Shown here: positions 38,301-52,400 of the stretch, one piece after another | Position numbering within the stretch: position 1 is the stretch's first letter | How the letters are laid out: each line of letters starts with the position of its first letter | NCBI GenBank assembly: GCA_013397455.1 | Contig: VYZB01000079.1 | Location: 1,329,200-1,393,199, forward strand | Direction: 5' to 3' | DNA: 64,000 nucleotides | Source: Crotophaga sulcirostris | Lineage: Eukaryota; Chordata; Aves; Cuculiformes; Crotophagidae | Notes under the pieces: model-generated | Told to the model about the DNA's origin: nothing | The model's input: only the letters and a program-made list of their open reading frames with translations | Databases searched by the model: none | Made by a program: the position numbers and the translations under genes

Positions 38301-41300
38301 CATGGCTGGGGCCTGGCTGTAGGCTGTGTGGCAGAACCACACAGGTTTTTACACAGTTTTGCTTTTTGCCTGGGTACGTTTCTATTAAAGCTCGTTGCCT
38401 GCCAAAACCACAAAGAGGAAAAAACTCCAAGGCTGTCAGTGAAACTGTTCTTGAATAAGGTGACATAAGACTTGCCTACAGAAGATTAAGCTTAATCTCT
38501 GAAAAGGGATAGCAGAAAGGCTGGTAGACTTCAAAATGAGCTACAACAGCTGTGTTTTGGTTGGCCAACAACTGCTCTCTGCTTTGGCTGTGGCTGGCTC
38601 GGCTCATGTGAACAAGGCAGGTTATTAAAATACAGCATTCAGCAGTCCCATCCTTGGAGCACTTGACACAGCAGCCTTCTCCTTTGTGTTTCACTGCTTT
38701 GACTGAATGCAATAACAAAGCAAAGTGGAATGATAATGCGATGTGCCTGTGACAACAGAGGCAACGATAATTGTACGGTGCTGCCCTTAGTTCAAAGCAA
38801 AAGGTACCGTTTACTGGCTTAAAGCATGTCTTTTTGTTTCAAAAGTACCTTTTGGGTAGGGAAATGCATGCCCTTCTGTCTGTCTGGTTTAACTGCTGGG
38901 TTTAATTGGCCTTATTTTTGAGCATAATAGACAAATCAGCAAGACATAGCAGAAGTCAGAACAAATCAAGCTAAAAAGCTTTTCACAACTTAGTAGTCAC
39001 CACAGAAGGAGAGAAACTGCCATTTTTCCCCAGTAATAAGCTATGCTACCAACTTGGAGACTAGCTTAAAATAATTAACAGTACCAAAAAAGAAAAGGCG
39101 TGTGTATGAGTGCTTCTGTGGGGCCACTCCATACAGTACAATAGGAAGAAATTAACTGGGTGGACCTGCATTCCTGTGGCAGCTCAGAATGACTGCACTT
39201 TATATTTCTGTGCCTGGAGATATACGTTTCTTGCACATAATCACAAGCGATGAGGCAAGAGAAGAGCTTGAAAAGAAAAACAGGACAAAAAAAAAAAGCA
39301 CCCAAGAAAAAAGAAATGGAAATAATTTGTATGACAAGATAAAGAGCAACTCACTGTGTGTTTTCAGGAGTGCTGGGCTTCATCTTTGCAGCAATTATAT
39401 CGTTTATTAGATCATGTTTCCTGTATGATATTTAGAGTTATTGTGGGAGGATGTCATAACATCCATGTTTATTAGATAACTTTTGGGACCTTGCTGTGGG
39501 AGATTATAAGGGAAAAGAATGAAAGAAATAAATCATCTAAGAAAAATCAAGTGCTCTGTTTAAATATGAAGGACACAACGCACTTAGTGGAGACAGAGGA
39601 AATAACCACGCAGCACCCTTTTTCCTGCAGATGTAGGATGTCTGGTATTCAGATCTAACCTTGTAACTAGGACATCTCTCATACTGACAAGAATCAGGAA
39701 AAAAGGGATGCAAGCCTCCCAGTTCCTGCTGAGAAGGAGAGAGATCAAAGGAGAGATGCAGATGCAGAAAGGCTGGGAGATCTGGAACAGGAGAAGACTG
39801 GAAGGAACCCTGGGGGCACAGAAAGGCCTGTGCCACACACAGGAAAAGCACACAGTGCTGTTAAGCTGTACTTCTTACAGAGGAATTGCTCGAAATTAAT
39901 TTCCTTCCTATTGGAGGTTTTCAGAGTGACTCTGCTCTAGGACTCGGACATTTGAGGCTCATCAATAATGTTAATGGCAGTCTGGGAATCACAGAGCTTT
40001 ATGCCATTGCTTCAGTACAGGGGCTTGAGGTTAAGGTCAGATAAAAACAGTGGGCTGGGCTCTAATGCAGCCTAACGCAACATTTTGTACCTTACTTGAG
40101 CTTTGTTAGTCCAGGTCTGGTCACCATTACCTCTTTGTTGGTGAGTATGCTTCCTCAGGAAAGTCAAAGAAGGAAAATCAATGCCATTCACTTAACCTTC
40201 ATGACCAAGGTATTGAATTATCTTTGAGGGTGTGTGTGTAAATTTAATTGTAGGGTTTTTTTTCTGAAAAACAAAATACAAGTGTTATATCAGTTGTACA
40301 GAGAGAAATATTCAAAGTATTCAATTTTGATTTCTGGAGTCAAGTCAACTTGATTTCCTCTCCTTCAATAGGATGGCCCTTTGGTATTTGGTATCTTTTC
40401 TGTATTTTCAACTGCCAATTTTGTTGTTGTTAGTAAAAAATATGTTAAGAATCCTCCCTGAGTGCACTCATGAATAAATGTTAAATTAAATCACTTCCTA
40501 AAATCCATTGTCTTGGCTGCGCAATGTTACTTGAGGCAACATTAATGCAAGTTTGTTGTGGAGCCCACTCTGTCTTCCCTCATCCTGCACCTCTGCAGAG
40601 AGCTGAAGGCATCACTGCTGTTAGCTTTGCCAATGGATTTCAGAGAAGCAACTTTGCTGATCACTTGGCAGAAGCAAGATTTCCTCAGCAGGCCTTCAGG
40701 AGGAGGAGAGGGAATTAAATCTCAGCATCCAACTGTGCATAAAGAACAGAGGTACCAATTTGGCAGTGGGCTCAGCTGATCCCAAGGACTTGGGTGTTTT
40801 CATCTCTTGTTGCACTGTGCTCTGTGGTTCTTGTCAATGCTGTCTGCATAAGTCTGCTACTGCCTGATTCCAGCAGAACGAGTTTGGTGAGAAGAGTACA
40901 GGCTTAATGCACTCCTGTCCCCTGGAAGTTAATTCTGTAAGGCCAGAGAGCAGGAGCAGGGGGCAGGATGCATCAGAGCACTTGGGGTGCTTGGGAGGAT
41001 AAACGCTGCACACAACTATGCCTTTAATGTGCAATTGCTCTTCATAGCCATGCCTGGTTTATGGAGCTGGGAAGTTTTTACTTATTTAAAAAGTAAGCTT
41101 TATGGATCAGCAATAAAATAGTAAGGTGTGTCTTCAATGTAATGCTTTTATTCCCAGCAATGATGGAGCAAGGAAAGAAAAACTTGGGTTTTAGCTCTTC
41201 AGAGTTCGGAGTGACTGCAGTTAGAAATATCACCTTTTGACTTGTTGAAAGAGCACATTTGATCTGGGAATTGTTCAGACAAGAAAAATCAATATGGACT

Positions 41301-43662
41301 GGCATAATTTGTTATTTACACAAAGTCATTCTACTCTTGACTGCTAAAGGCTTTACACTTTTTAGTAATAGACATTTTTCAAATAGATTGCACTGAAGAC
41401 TCTAAACCCCACACAGTTCTTCTCTCCCTCTTGGCTGCAGGTTAAAGTTTTAGGTACAAGTAAGAGGTAAAGCAGCCAAGTGAATGAAGCAGAACCCTGC
41501 AAGGAAGATGTTGAATGTCAGCACTGGTGACATTAAATCATAGTTGGGAAAAGGTTTATGCTCCACATGAGATGTCTTTAAATAGCTGTCAAGCTCTTCT
41601 GTCAAAGTGGATTTTTCCATGGCAGCATCATGTCCTGTCCCAAAGAGCCACACCAGGCAGAGTAAAAGAGAATAGTGTCAAGCTCTGCTCTGCAGCAGAA
41701 TTTTAAAGCTGAAGGTAACCAGCATAGCCATCCAGATTTGTTCATCTGGGGAGAAGAAATTGCTCTTTGCTTTTTGAATGCTGGGTTTGTTCTGCACTGC
41801 TGCTAAGCTGGGTTTTTTGTTTGGGTTTTTTTGTTGCTTTTTTCTTTTAAACTTTGTTATCTGAGAAATCCGTATCTAGAGTAAAAATAGCAGATTCATT
41901 TTATAAGACATAAGATGAATGCAAATGAAAGCAGTCATCTAAGCTGTCTCTATCTCTATGCAGAATTTGATTATTTCCTTTTCTTCCATCTCCATCTGCT
42001 GTCTGCTTATAGCTACTCAGGTTTACCATTTTCAGTGTCCCTGTTTAACACTTTCTGCTGGAATAATGCCTTCTGTCTTATTGCCACATTGTCTTCCACA
42101 TTTGATCTGCAGAACGAGGGTGGCATCCCAGTAGTGCAGCCATATGGTCTCTAGCCCTTCCTCTGCACACAGAATTGTGGCTGTCTCAAACTGGAGGCCT
42201 CTTTTGGTCTGAGATGCTTTGGTTTCAAGATGGAGAACTGCATGTGCAGATCTGAAGTCTCTTGGAGGAACACTTCTATAATAAAAATGAGGCTGGTGGT
42301 TTCCATTCTGGCAAGCGAGATATGAGTTCTTATAACTCCTTTTGTCAAAATTAAACTTTTCTGCTTGGCCCAGAAAGATAATTCCTCTGTTTTAGATGTA
42401 GATCTGATATTTTGCTAGTCAATAAAATTTCTCTGCCTTCTTTGATAGACTGCAATTGTCACTTAGTTTCCTGAATGTGACACTAAGAAGGAGAGACTTT
42501 TTCACTACTTTTCTCCCTGAGGCTGTGTTAAGGATCTGCAGAAATAAACCTAGAAGAGTGTCTCATGGTGCAGCTCCCTTGAATTTGCTGTGCCACCTCC
42601 CCTGTAAACACAGTCCCTTCATTAAAATAAGCCATTAACCTCCATCAGTTCACTGTCACTTCCATGACCTTGGGAGGTCAGGGTCCTCTTTGACAACATC
42701 CTTCCTGTTTGTTTTCAGATGGTTTCTCACATCTCCTAAGGGTGACCTCGAACAGCAGAACATGGGAACATACACATGCCCGTCACTCAAAAAGAGCACA
42801 CAAAGTTTCATTTTAGGTCGATTGGCTTTGACAGCACCCTTTTAAGAAGAGACCTTACCTTGGTGGATGGGTAGGAGTCTCTGCACTCGGATCATAGAGG
42901 TCTTTCTGATTCACTTTCTTCACTACCTCCACCAGGCTACATTTCCCTAGGGAGACTTCCTACAGTCACGAGGTAATTATGTAGTAGCCTGTGCAGCACC
43001 ATCTGATTTTACCATGAATGATATTTAAGCAGCGTTGAGCAATTAAGTGTGTGAAGGATGCCAAAGCTTGAAGTGGTCCAGATTTACAGGGGAGATGTCT
43101 CAAACTGGAGGTACAGCAGGTACAAGGGATTAGTTACAAAATAAAGATGGAAAGGAGTGATTTGGAAACTTTACCCCTTCCCATAACTACTGATTCAGTG
43201 AAGCATTTCTTTTCTGCACTGCAGTTATAGCCAGCAGCATATACAGAATAAGGATTGAAATATTTTGAAGTGCTGTCACAGTGTGAATGATTTTCTTTAG
43301 AGCATAAAATCAGACTGCAAAGTTATTTTCTGTCTGCAGTGACACAAGAATATGAATGTGATCATATCTGGCCCTGGGCTTGCAGGAGAGGAGAACTGGC
43401 CTTAACCAGATTCCTTTTTATTCCGAGTCTTTCTAAGAAATATAAAATCCTAAAGAAATTCTGAATCTGGCTAGCTCTCTCATAAGAGGAACAGGATTTC
43501 TGCATAGCTAAAACAGCATGACTTTGATTATTTGAAAACGCATGATTTAATCATTTCATTATGCATACCTTTTCTCAGCAGGCACCAGAGCCTAAAACAG
43601 ACAGAGACAAGCATTAGATAAAACAACACGCTTTTGAGCTAAAGAGATTGGAATCAAAGAGT

Positions 43663-44418
43663 TTAATCTTGCAAGGCACTGATATCCTTAGTGCCTTTAG
43701 ACTTGGCTGCAAACAGCAGGTGTCGGCACACTGCTGAATTGAGCCTTAGCAGAGTCCTCCACTCCAAAGTGACATTCTGCACAATGACTTTGTTTTCTCC
43801 CTTCCATAGTGCACATCTGCCCACGTCCCACCTCCCTCCTCCTCTTCTTCCCCACAACCACTGTGTGCAGAGTGGTATCAATGTCCTGACATCCACTGTC
43901 AGTTCAGGTTTCTTTGGCCACCCCCACTCCCCTGCCACACATACATCCAACATCTGTCCAGTCTGTGAAATCATCATGGAAAAGACCCATGTCTCAAATC
44001 TATGAACTACCTGAGCAGCTTTTTGCACCATGTAGTCAATAAATACCCTTGGCACAGCATCTTTGTCATGAGTCACAAGGTGCCACTCAGTAACAATGCT
44101 CAACACAGTACTTTGGTTAGAAGCAGGCAGTCCACCACGCAGTTAGTATGCACATACATTATTTTTCCTGCACAGAATAGCTGTTACATCCATCTCTACA
44201 ATGTCAGATCCTTTTGCTCCTCTAGAAAGAGGAAACAACCAGTGCCAATGGTCTGACAATGCCAATGCATTGTTTTTCCAGCAAAGTCTGTACATCTCCC
44301 TTGATGCAGCAAACAGGGGTTTGGCTTTGCTGTCTTTGCAGCGAAATGTGTGCTGCACAGCAACCCAACACAGACATGCTTGTAATGCTGTATTTTTCAG
44401 TAGAAGCAGAACAGTGTC
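43663..44418 (-). other. Nearly open frame of about 250 codons with one stop; no family recognised
   Basis: On the minus strand one frame runs from just after a TGA (44419-44421) to a stop at 43663, interrupted only by a TAA at 44143-44145. The part after the stop begins near LSIVTEWHLVTHDKDAVP and ends KGTKDISALQD. Open frames also overlap on the plus strand (43691-44005 and 44201-44515), so low stop density may reflect base composition. I recognise no domain, no splice sites were established and there is no A tail to mark a processed pseudogene. It may be chance, a decayed gene or an old mobile-element remnant. Confidence 0.15.
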
Positions 44419-44792
44419 TCAAATAGCTTGCTTTGACTGCAGAACAAGGTCTTCGTTCACATCCCAGCTCTCCGGTTCTCCACGTTTTGGCAGACAGTTT
44501 GGTCTCCATTTCTAATGAAAATTATGTGCACCAAAATTCCCTGGGGAGAAGCCCCCAAATGTAAGCTCATTGGCTAGGTGAGTTTCACAGTGCTGGAAAC
44601 GAAGGGCATTGCAGTTAGCTGCTGGGGGGGACTGGCAGTCACACGTCACTCTTGCCCATCGTCTAAGTTGGATGGGAGGCAAGTCCTGCACTAACAAAGC
44701 ACTGAACGGTGAGCTCAGGGCTCATCTCTTAGCCTGGGCTCAGCACTAACTTCAGAAGGATATTAGGCTTGACTAGAGCCAGCCCTAGCTTG

Positions 44793-44810
44793 GCTGGCAC
44801 CGGTGCCAGC
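44793..44810. repeat. Perfect 18-bp palindrome
   Basis: GCTGGCACCGGTGCCAGC is its own reverse complement, with an ACCGGT core. One such palindrome would be expected by chance about once in 260 kb, so it is mildly unusual. A dimeric transcription factor site is possible but no particular factor is indicated. Confidence 0.6.
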
Positions 44811-47800
44811 AGAGGTTGTGTCAGTGACCAGTGCATACTTCTTTATGAATGCAATTGGGGATTCCACGAGAGGACCAGCAGAAGGCTGGTTGGCTAAAGA
44901 CTGCTAGATAATTGCCCCCTCCTGCCACACGAGAGGTGGGTCAGGTGCAGCTGCCAAGGCTAGCTTTGTCCATCCACTCTGAATCCCATCTTCATTCCCA
45001 GGCTAGCACCCAGCACTCACAATCTATTCTCTGCTCCACAGGGAATTAAGTATTTGAAGAGTTTGGCATAAGCCTTGTAAGATCAAGGTTGGCCAGACCT
45101 ACCTGAAACCTTCTCTGCAGAGGACACCTGGAGTATCCCCACCAAACAGTCCATCCTCATGTGCTTCAGTCAATCTACAGAAACCTCCCATAAGAAAGAG
45201 CATGGACTGCAAACTCATACCTTCACCCCTACTCTCTGCAGGTAAGAGAATCGGAGCAGTGAGGATAACAATGCAGCACTCTCTCCACAAGAAAGGAGGC
45301 TGAGAACACTGACTGGTTTCCTACAGACCTAAACTGGATTCTCCCAGTGACCTGAGGAGGCAAAGCTCAGTCCCAAGTCCTAAAACATGGTCTCATGGCC
45401 AATTAAATGCTGTTCAAAGGGCAGCAGAGCATTAGAGAGCACTTCGATCTCAGATGTGCCAGCCAGAAGTGTAATATCTACTCAGGTGTTTGCGCAGGTA
45501 TCAGTAACAGTCCATGAACATCAGACAGACAGGTTTCTTCCTGGGTTTGCTAACAGAAGCAGCGGTTGCTCACAAGTCACAGAGAACAGAAATAATCCCT
45601 ACCTTTTTAAACATCAAAAATTGTAAAACTTCACAGCTGCACAGTTCTGAAATTGAATTGAATGACTTGACTTGCCAAAACCAGAGATCAGAGTTCTAAG
45701 TCTTTCATGCCACAACTGAAAGCATCAATAGCACTCAAAGAGCACAGAGCTGCCTTTCAAATACTGATTGTGACTTTAGAAGCATTTTTGGGTCTTACCC
45801 TTCAAACACAGTAGCCTCAATTCAAAACGGATGCAGGAGTGAAGAAAACTGGTTTTCAACACTAGTATTTTATTATTTAAAGGACTCATTTTTATTTCTG
45901 CAGTTATAACTAAAACCAGTTAAGGAGTCTGGATTTCATTTAGTTTTTGAATTTAAAATAAAAAGCATTTTTCATCTTCAAGTAGAAGGACAGCAGTGTA
46001 TTTCCTCTGACAGCAATGCAACAACAATTCAAAAGCAATATCTGTGTAAGCGCGGACTTGATCACACAGGGATCCAGGGAAAAAGGCATTCAATTCCCAG
46101 AAATTGCTTTCCCCACTGATCCAAAAGAATCCCAAGTCTGTTGACTTCTCATGCTGTAGGGCCTCATCATTCAACCAGAATAGGTCTCTGCTATAGATAA
46201 AAATCTTCACATCATATATTATCACAGTACTTGAAATACCTGAGCAGCTCAATATAAATTATGCATTTATCTTCCAAATGTCCTTTTGAGTTCTGTCACT
46301 GTTACTTCCTACCTTTTACAGCAGGGAAAACCAAGGTGTAGGGAATCTAAATAACTTGTCAACAGAAGCTCTTTTTACTCGTTGGTCATTGCATTATTCA
46401 CTCAGGTTATTATAGATAAATAAAATGTTACTAACAATTAAATATCTGATTCCAGTATTAAGATCAAAAGCATTTTTCTTGCAAACATACAGAAGGGGAT
46501 CACTCAGCTTTTTACTCACCACAACGTCTCCTTTGACAGGCAGAGCTGGAGAGTTCAGTAACATTCAGAGAGGCATGTCCAGCCTCTCATCATTTGGGGA
46601 AAAAAACTGTGGGGACGCTGACAACACTGACTAGATTTATACATATGTACGCACATATACATATAAAAAACATACCTATATTTTTATGTTTTTATATATA
46701 TAAAACCCCCATACATATATAAACACACATTTAGATAGATACATATAGATAGAAGGATGTGAAAATGTAAAATCCATAACTGCTGTAAAATTAACTATTT
46801 TCAAAGCATAACATTCTGGTCATCAAAACTCTAAAAACCTTTTCCCGATGACAAATACAATCTCTTCCTGCCTGTTTATCACATACCCCAGCTGCAAAAC
46901 TCAGAACCACTTTGTGTTATAGCGGAGAAAAAAAGCAAAAGGAAAAAAAACAAAGTCAAGACAATGAAAATTTTAAAATCTTCCTCTGCCAATGTTATCA
47001 GCATTTCCTTAGTGAACACTGGTGTGTCTGTATCTAATGCTCACCTGAAAAGCTGTGCTGATAATGCAAAAACTCACGACCCACTTAAAATGCTGAGTGG
47101 GGAATCCGCAGGAGGGCACGATCTGGTTATGTTGGCACCAAACCAGAAACATCCCCAACCCCTGAGCTGTGGGCTTCTTGAACCAAAGCCTTGTATCAAT
47201 TTTGTTGATGTCTGGTCCTTGTATTCATAGTGCCCCAAGTGAAAAGCTGCACCCAAGCTTCCCTGCTCCTTTGTAATGTTTAAAAAGCACAACACAAATT
47301 TTGCTTCTTGAGACCACATAGACAGTGAATAATTAAAAAAAAATAAACAAAAAACCCCTCCCAAGCCTGCTGCCTATTTTACATTCTCAAGCTTGTTTGA
47401 ATCTGTAAAAATGCTAGGAACCAGGCAGACAACAGGTGCATCAGGAAATTAGTTTGTCTCTTCCAAGAACATACATTAAAATAAAGAAAGAGATGAAGAT
47501 CAGGGGACCTGATGCCCTTCAGAGACTACTGCTGGCAGCTTTGCCTCTAGGTGATAAAGGAGAAGGTGGTTAATCCAGGGTAGATGGAGGTAGATAGCAT
47601 TTCTGTACTTGTACAATTTTGTACAACATTAGTCCAGACAGGAGTCTATTAACAGTGTCTGGTGGAAGCAATTGTATTATTTATTAAACTGACAAGATCA
47701 ATTGGCTGCTTTGTACCCATATAAAGAGAACTATTGTACTTTCATGTCCTTTTAAACACAGAGAATAAAGCGCTCCCCGGGGTGCTTTCATGGGCTGCCT

Positions 47801-49160
47801 TCGATTAAGAGTTCTGACAACATTTGATATTGTCAGAGATCAGCTCGCCAGATCCCCAACCGGATTTGCAGCCCTCACAAAGAAAGAAGATGGTAGCAAT
47901 TATAATTAAAAGTGAGCAGAGAAGCAAGAACCTTACCTGACTTAGAGGAGTGCTTTTACTTACTCTTCCCAAAGACTAGGAAGTCTGACCTGCTTTTATA
48001 GCACCAGCAGCAATGTCAGGATTAGCATCATGGCACTGATAACTGAAAATGGGATGTTAATCCTCCTCAGGGGCTGGGGAAGAAGGAAGATGCCAGTTTC
48101 TAGGACATGAGTAATTTTTAATAAGGTCTAATTCTGATAGACAAAAGTACGAATTATCAGCAGGTTTTAAGATGAGTTGTGCAATATATCTGAATATTCC
48201 TAGATGTGGGGGATGAGGGTAGAGAGGAAGGCTTTTCATGGTGTTGCTGACTGATAAAGCCCTTGGCTTTAGAAATCTCATTATTAACTTTCACGGCAGT
48301 AGCTGAGAAGAGCTCAGGTGCAGCATGTAGCGTATGTCAGACACAAGAATTCAGAAGCTGGTGCCATTCTGTAGTTAGGACTTTCACTGTACAGTTACTT
48401 TGAGAAAGAGCCAAGTCCATTGTTATTTATGATGCTAAATGTGTGTGTTAACCCAGATCTTTACCTGCAGGGTATTTTGGGGAGTACATCCAGAGGATGC
48501 AAATTTATAAACTACAAAATAAGCAATTTCCATTCATTTGCAGTGGATAAATATGTTAACCTAGTGGCATACTTGATAAATTCATAGCCACACTGTCTCA
48601 AAGCAGATATTTCTGGGCAGTTATGGAATTTTCCAAACATCTGAATGCCCCTTTTACTATGTGCTCCTAAACAGAGATGTGCACTGACTGCTCCAAAGCC
48701 AGGCATCAGTTTAGAGGAGGAACAAATTCTTCGTAGGTACCAAAGCAGTGTTGTTCTAAGTTTTATTATGTCATGATTATGTGTTTATCGACCTAGAACT
48801 AAAACCTCCTCTGCAAGCTGCCAAGCACCACTGTGACTCCTCTACACAATGAAGCTCAGACTGAATCTTTCACAGCTTGTCCAGAGACTGGCGATGGCTC
48901 TGTGCACAATCACAGCACAATAAACTCCTAATAACTCTCCTAGAGGCCTTGCATGGTTTTGGTCTTCATTTACTTGAATGTAAATGAGTAAGTTTCACCT
49001 TATATTCAAACACAGCTTTTCTATTGGATTTTGTCTGGTTCTTGCTGTTAACATAGAAAAAAAATATGTTTTAAGCTGAAATCTGTACAGCCTCATATCA
49101 TCAGTTAATTGCTGCCTCCAACTGTTTCAGAAACAGTGGCAGATACAGCTTCATGACTTT
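44811..49160. other. Noncoding intergenic sequence, AT-rich
   Basis: No gene is recognised. It contains an AT-rich simple-sequence tract at 46637 and a distinctive segment around 47640-47930 that lacks repeat character. Confidence 0.5.
46637..46755. repeat. AT-rich simple sequence (ATAC/TATA type)
   Basis: This is a run of ACATATGTACGCACATATAC, TTTTTATATATATAAAACCC and AGATAGATACATATAGATAG type words. It is low-complexity, imperfect sequence and likely old. Confidence 0.85.
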
Positions 49161-49478
49161 TCATAGAATCATAGCATGGTTTGGGTTGGAAAGGACCTTA
49201 AAGATCATCCAGTTCCAACCTCCTGCCATGGGCAGGGACATCTTCCACTGGATCAGGCTGCTCAAAGCCTCATCCATCCTGGCCTTGAACACCTCCAGGG
49301 AGGGGGCAGCCACAGCTTCCCTAGGCAACCTGTGCCAGGAACTCACCACCCTCACAGTAAAAAATTTCTTCCTAATGTTTAATCTAAATCTCCCCTCTTC
49401 CAGCTTAAAAACATTATCACTCGTCCTATCTCTGCACTCCCTGATAAAGAGCCCCTCTTCAGCTTTCCTGTAGGCTCT
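49161..49478 (-). mobile_element. CR1 LINE 3' end, about 315 bp
   Basis: The plus strand starts TCATAGAATCATAGCATGGT and continues TTGGAAAGGACCTTAAAGA, CTGCCATGGGCAGGGACATC, TTGAACACCTCCAGGGAGGG and ATTTCTTCCTAATGTTTAAT, to TTTCCTGTAGGCTCTG. This is the reverse complement of the last part of an avian CR1 of the same type as 18062-18357. On the minus strand it reads SWHRLPREAVAAPSLEVF, which is the very end of ORF2. It is truncated at its 5' side, as usual. Confidence 0.95.
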
Positions 49479-52400
49479 GATTGTTTGCTTCAGCTCAATT
49501 CCCTGTTCTTCTGTTTTCCCCTATTTCTCATCTCTGCCAGCTGGGTGTGAGAGGTTTTGCCAGCAGTGCCAAGAGACCTCCTGGCCTGCGAGCTTCAGGT
49601 TTGAGTGTGAACTTAAAAACTCCTCTGATTTTCTAGCATTTTACTTTAAAAACTTTAATCTGCAGCAGCTGCTGCTTCTTTGTCTCCCCTGAAACTCATA
49701 AATCCCCAGGCTGGTGTTCAACATCAGGCCTGTGCAATCACCAGCCTCCAGCACAAACCAGTGAGGCCTGTGCCCCACCTTCCGTCTGCTGCACAGCACT
49801 GCAGGAAAATCATCTGCCAAAGGCTGGCTCTTGCAGGAAAATTAGTACCCTTAGCTATGTCATGTCAATTGCTATGACTTTTCAAAATACTGATCTTCCT
49901 TGCCTGGAGAAATAAAAAGCAGCTAAAGACGTATTAACAGCAGCATCCTCTGCACCCACTATGGAAATCTCTGTTGCAGGATGATGTTTGTTGTTGCTAA
50001 ATTTAACAGATCTGTGGCCCAATTTAGTTTTATATATTTTATAAGCAGGCTTTCAAGGTACCAGAACCTGACACTGTGGTCAGTCAGTGTCACAAGCTCA
50101 AAATCTCCTGCTGTGGTGTACCTGATCCTCTTGGGAAAGGGCTCTGTCACTGCAATACTGCTGTTGGATTATTCATTATAATGAGCACACAACAGGAAAA
50201 CTACCAGATAGTGAAAGGAGATTGCAAGGAATTATGTGCAGAAATGAAAGGAAAGAAGAGCAAGGTAAATATTTGTGGCAGTGAAAGAACCAATACACAG
50301 TCAAACATCCAGGCTTTGCTGTAACACAACACCAGTCGGAGCCGGTGTTCCCAGCTTTACAACCTTCCTAGATTTGTGGACAGTCAGTGTAGACCAGCAT
50401 TGTAGTGCAGTTAATTACAAAAGTTTTCTCATTCACCTTTAAAGTATCTATCAAGAGATGATTCATTAATGTTATTACAAACTGCACTGAGCAAATGAAT
50501 TCTTAAGCCTAGTCTTTTATGTGTAAATGTGACAGAAACAGCTGACCTTGCCTGTAGGAATAGCCGAATGCGCTCACAAGACAGTCTTGATGTTGTTAAC
50601 CAGCCTGTGATCCCAGCCTGCATGTACAGAAAAATAAACATACTTCAGGGAAACAATTGTATGAGAGTACAACATAATTTATCCTGCTACGGGTCATTAG
50701 ACCCTCAGCACAGCGACAAATGTGTCATTCCCTGTAAGTTATACCGAGTAGATAACGATTGTGGAAAATACCTATCCAAGGACGGAATAGTCCATCTGGA
50801 TTACGGGAACCTTCTGCTTGTTGTGAACATTTCTCAGGACTCCTCTCTTTTCTCTACTGTGTCAGTACAGACAATTTCAGGAAATGTGTAGGACTTGCTT
50901 TTGAGATATCAAAAAAAAAAAATCATATACAAACACTATTCGTTTTAAGAGGTATAACATCAAAGCTTTCGAAGTCCCTTACAATGTGGCTTCATCCCAA
51001 GAGACAAATCCTAGTAAAGTAGCAGCTTAAGGTGGGTTTCTCTATTTTATCATCGTTCATGAGTTTTCTTTAGCTATAACATTCTTTCATTGTCCAACTG
51101 TAGTCTAAGTGCATCAGGGGCTTTTTTTTGCCTTTTACACAAGAGTAACGGTGCCAAACTGAGAACATTTCCATGGAAAAACACCTACATTTTCAACAGT
51201 AAGTACCTGCGTCACTGAGGAAATGCTTCCTTGTTTTGGCATTTGTGGCTTTCTGGGACCAGTACTTCCTGGTTTAGCAAACTTCCTGAATATAATCTTC
51301 TAAGCTATAATTAAGAGAAGTTTAAGCATATATTGTATAATGAACTGACATTGTGAGCATAGAAACAACATCCTTAGTAGTTAGGAATATAGCTCTAAAG
51401 TATATTTTTATAAAATTATATCTAAATTAATTATTAAAAATCATATCAAACAGAATCTAAGAGGCCTTTACATCTCACGTGTCCTTGAAAATCCGAATAT
51501 GTGTTGAGTTTTATATCTGCTGGTTGCAAAACTTAACGTAAAAATATAGGAAAATATACCACAGACAAACTTTTTCTTGCAATCTTGATCTGTCTTCCAA
51601 GACTCTGTGGTTCTTGTATGATCCTGTATTTCCTCCACAGAATCATTTCTTGCACATGGCATTAAATGTGCTTTACAACATTTGGAGGTCTGTCTTAGTC
51701 CCACTTCTCAGCAGACCATCAATGTGGTTGGCTATTTCAAATTCACCTCCGGATACAGAGAGCTTAACTTTCTTATCTCCCCTTCTGCTCTGCTTAGCGA
51801 CACTCTTATCATAGCTACCATCTTTAGGACTCTTGTAGGAACTTATTAAAAGCACAAACCTGACAACTCAAGCCCTTACAAGAATGGAGAATATCATTTC
51901 TCCCTCCCCACCCCCCCTTAAGAACTTGCTTTCTTAGAAGCCTTTTCTGCTCTCTTTCCAGAGCTTCAGAAGAGGATCAATAAGCACTTATCACACGATC
52001 GGTCTCTTGTGCTTAATTGTCTGCGTATTGATGTGTGTGTGCACGTGTGTGTGTGTGTTCTGAGTTCTTCGCTTGAGCAGAGGGGGTATCACATTTAGAA
52101 AGCATTTTGAATACAGCTCTGCTCTTCCTCCTCTGCCAATCAGTACCCCCAGTGAGTTCAAGTCTTAACAGAAGAAAGACGTAGAGAATTTGGGCAGTAT
52201 CTATGTTGGGTTTTCAATCAAGTACTTTAATATCAGCAGGAAATTTTTTTCCCTTCCATAAAAATCTCACAAACACTAACTAGAACATACAGTACTTTGT
52301 GCAAGTTTACATGGAGAAGGTGAGAGATGGACAAGCAGAGGACTTTAACCTTGGGTAAAGCCAAACCAGCTACAGACACATGAAGAGAATTCAAACCCCA

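Larger units (their letters stand above)
24544..43662. other. Noncoding intergenic sequence
   Basis: I recognise no exon, RNA gene or mobile element in these 19 kb. Long open frames at 24976-25885 (plus), 33189-33695 (minus) and 34261-34887 (plus) have no recognisable domains or splice context. Other items are the small hairpin at 25977 and the 21-bp duplication at 32293. Composition becomes visibly more AT-rich beyond about 30 kb. Old diverged repeats may be present but cannot be identified by eye. Confidence 0.5.

Noticed and set aside
38798..38854. 10-bp inverted repeat (CAAAAGGTAC and GTACCTTTTG) with a 37-base loop
   Set aside because: Arms of this length with loops up to 100 bases are expected several times in 64 kb by chance.
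50529..50891. 120-codon open frame in AT-rich DNA
   Set aside because: Long for the composition but without any recognised domain. It was kept only as a remark in the region entry.
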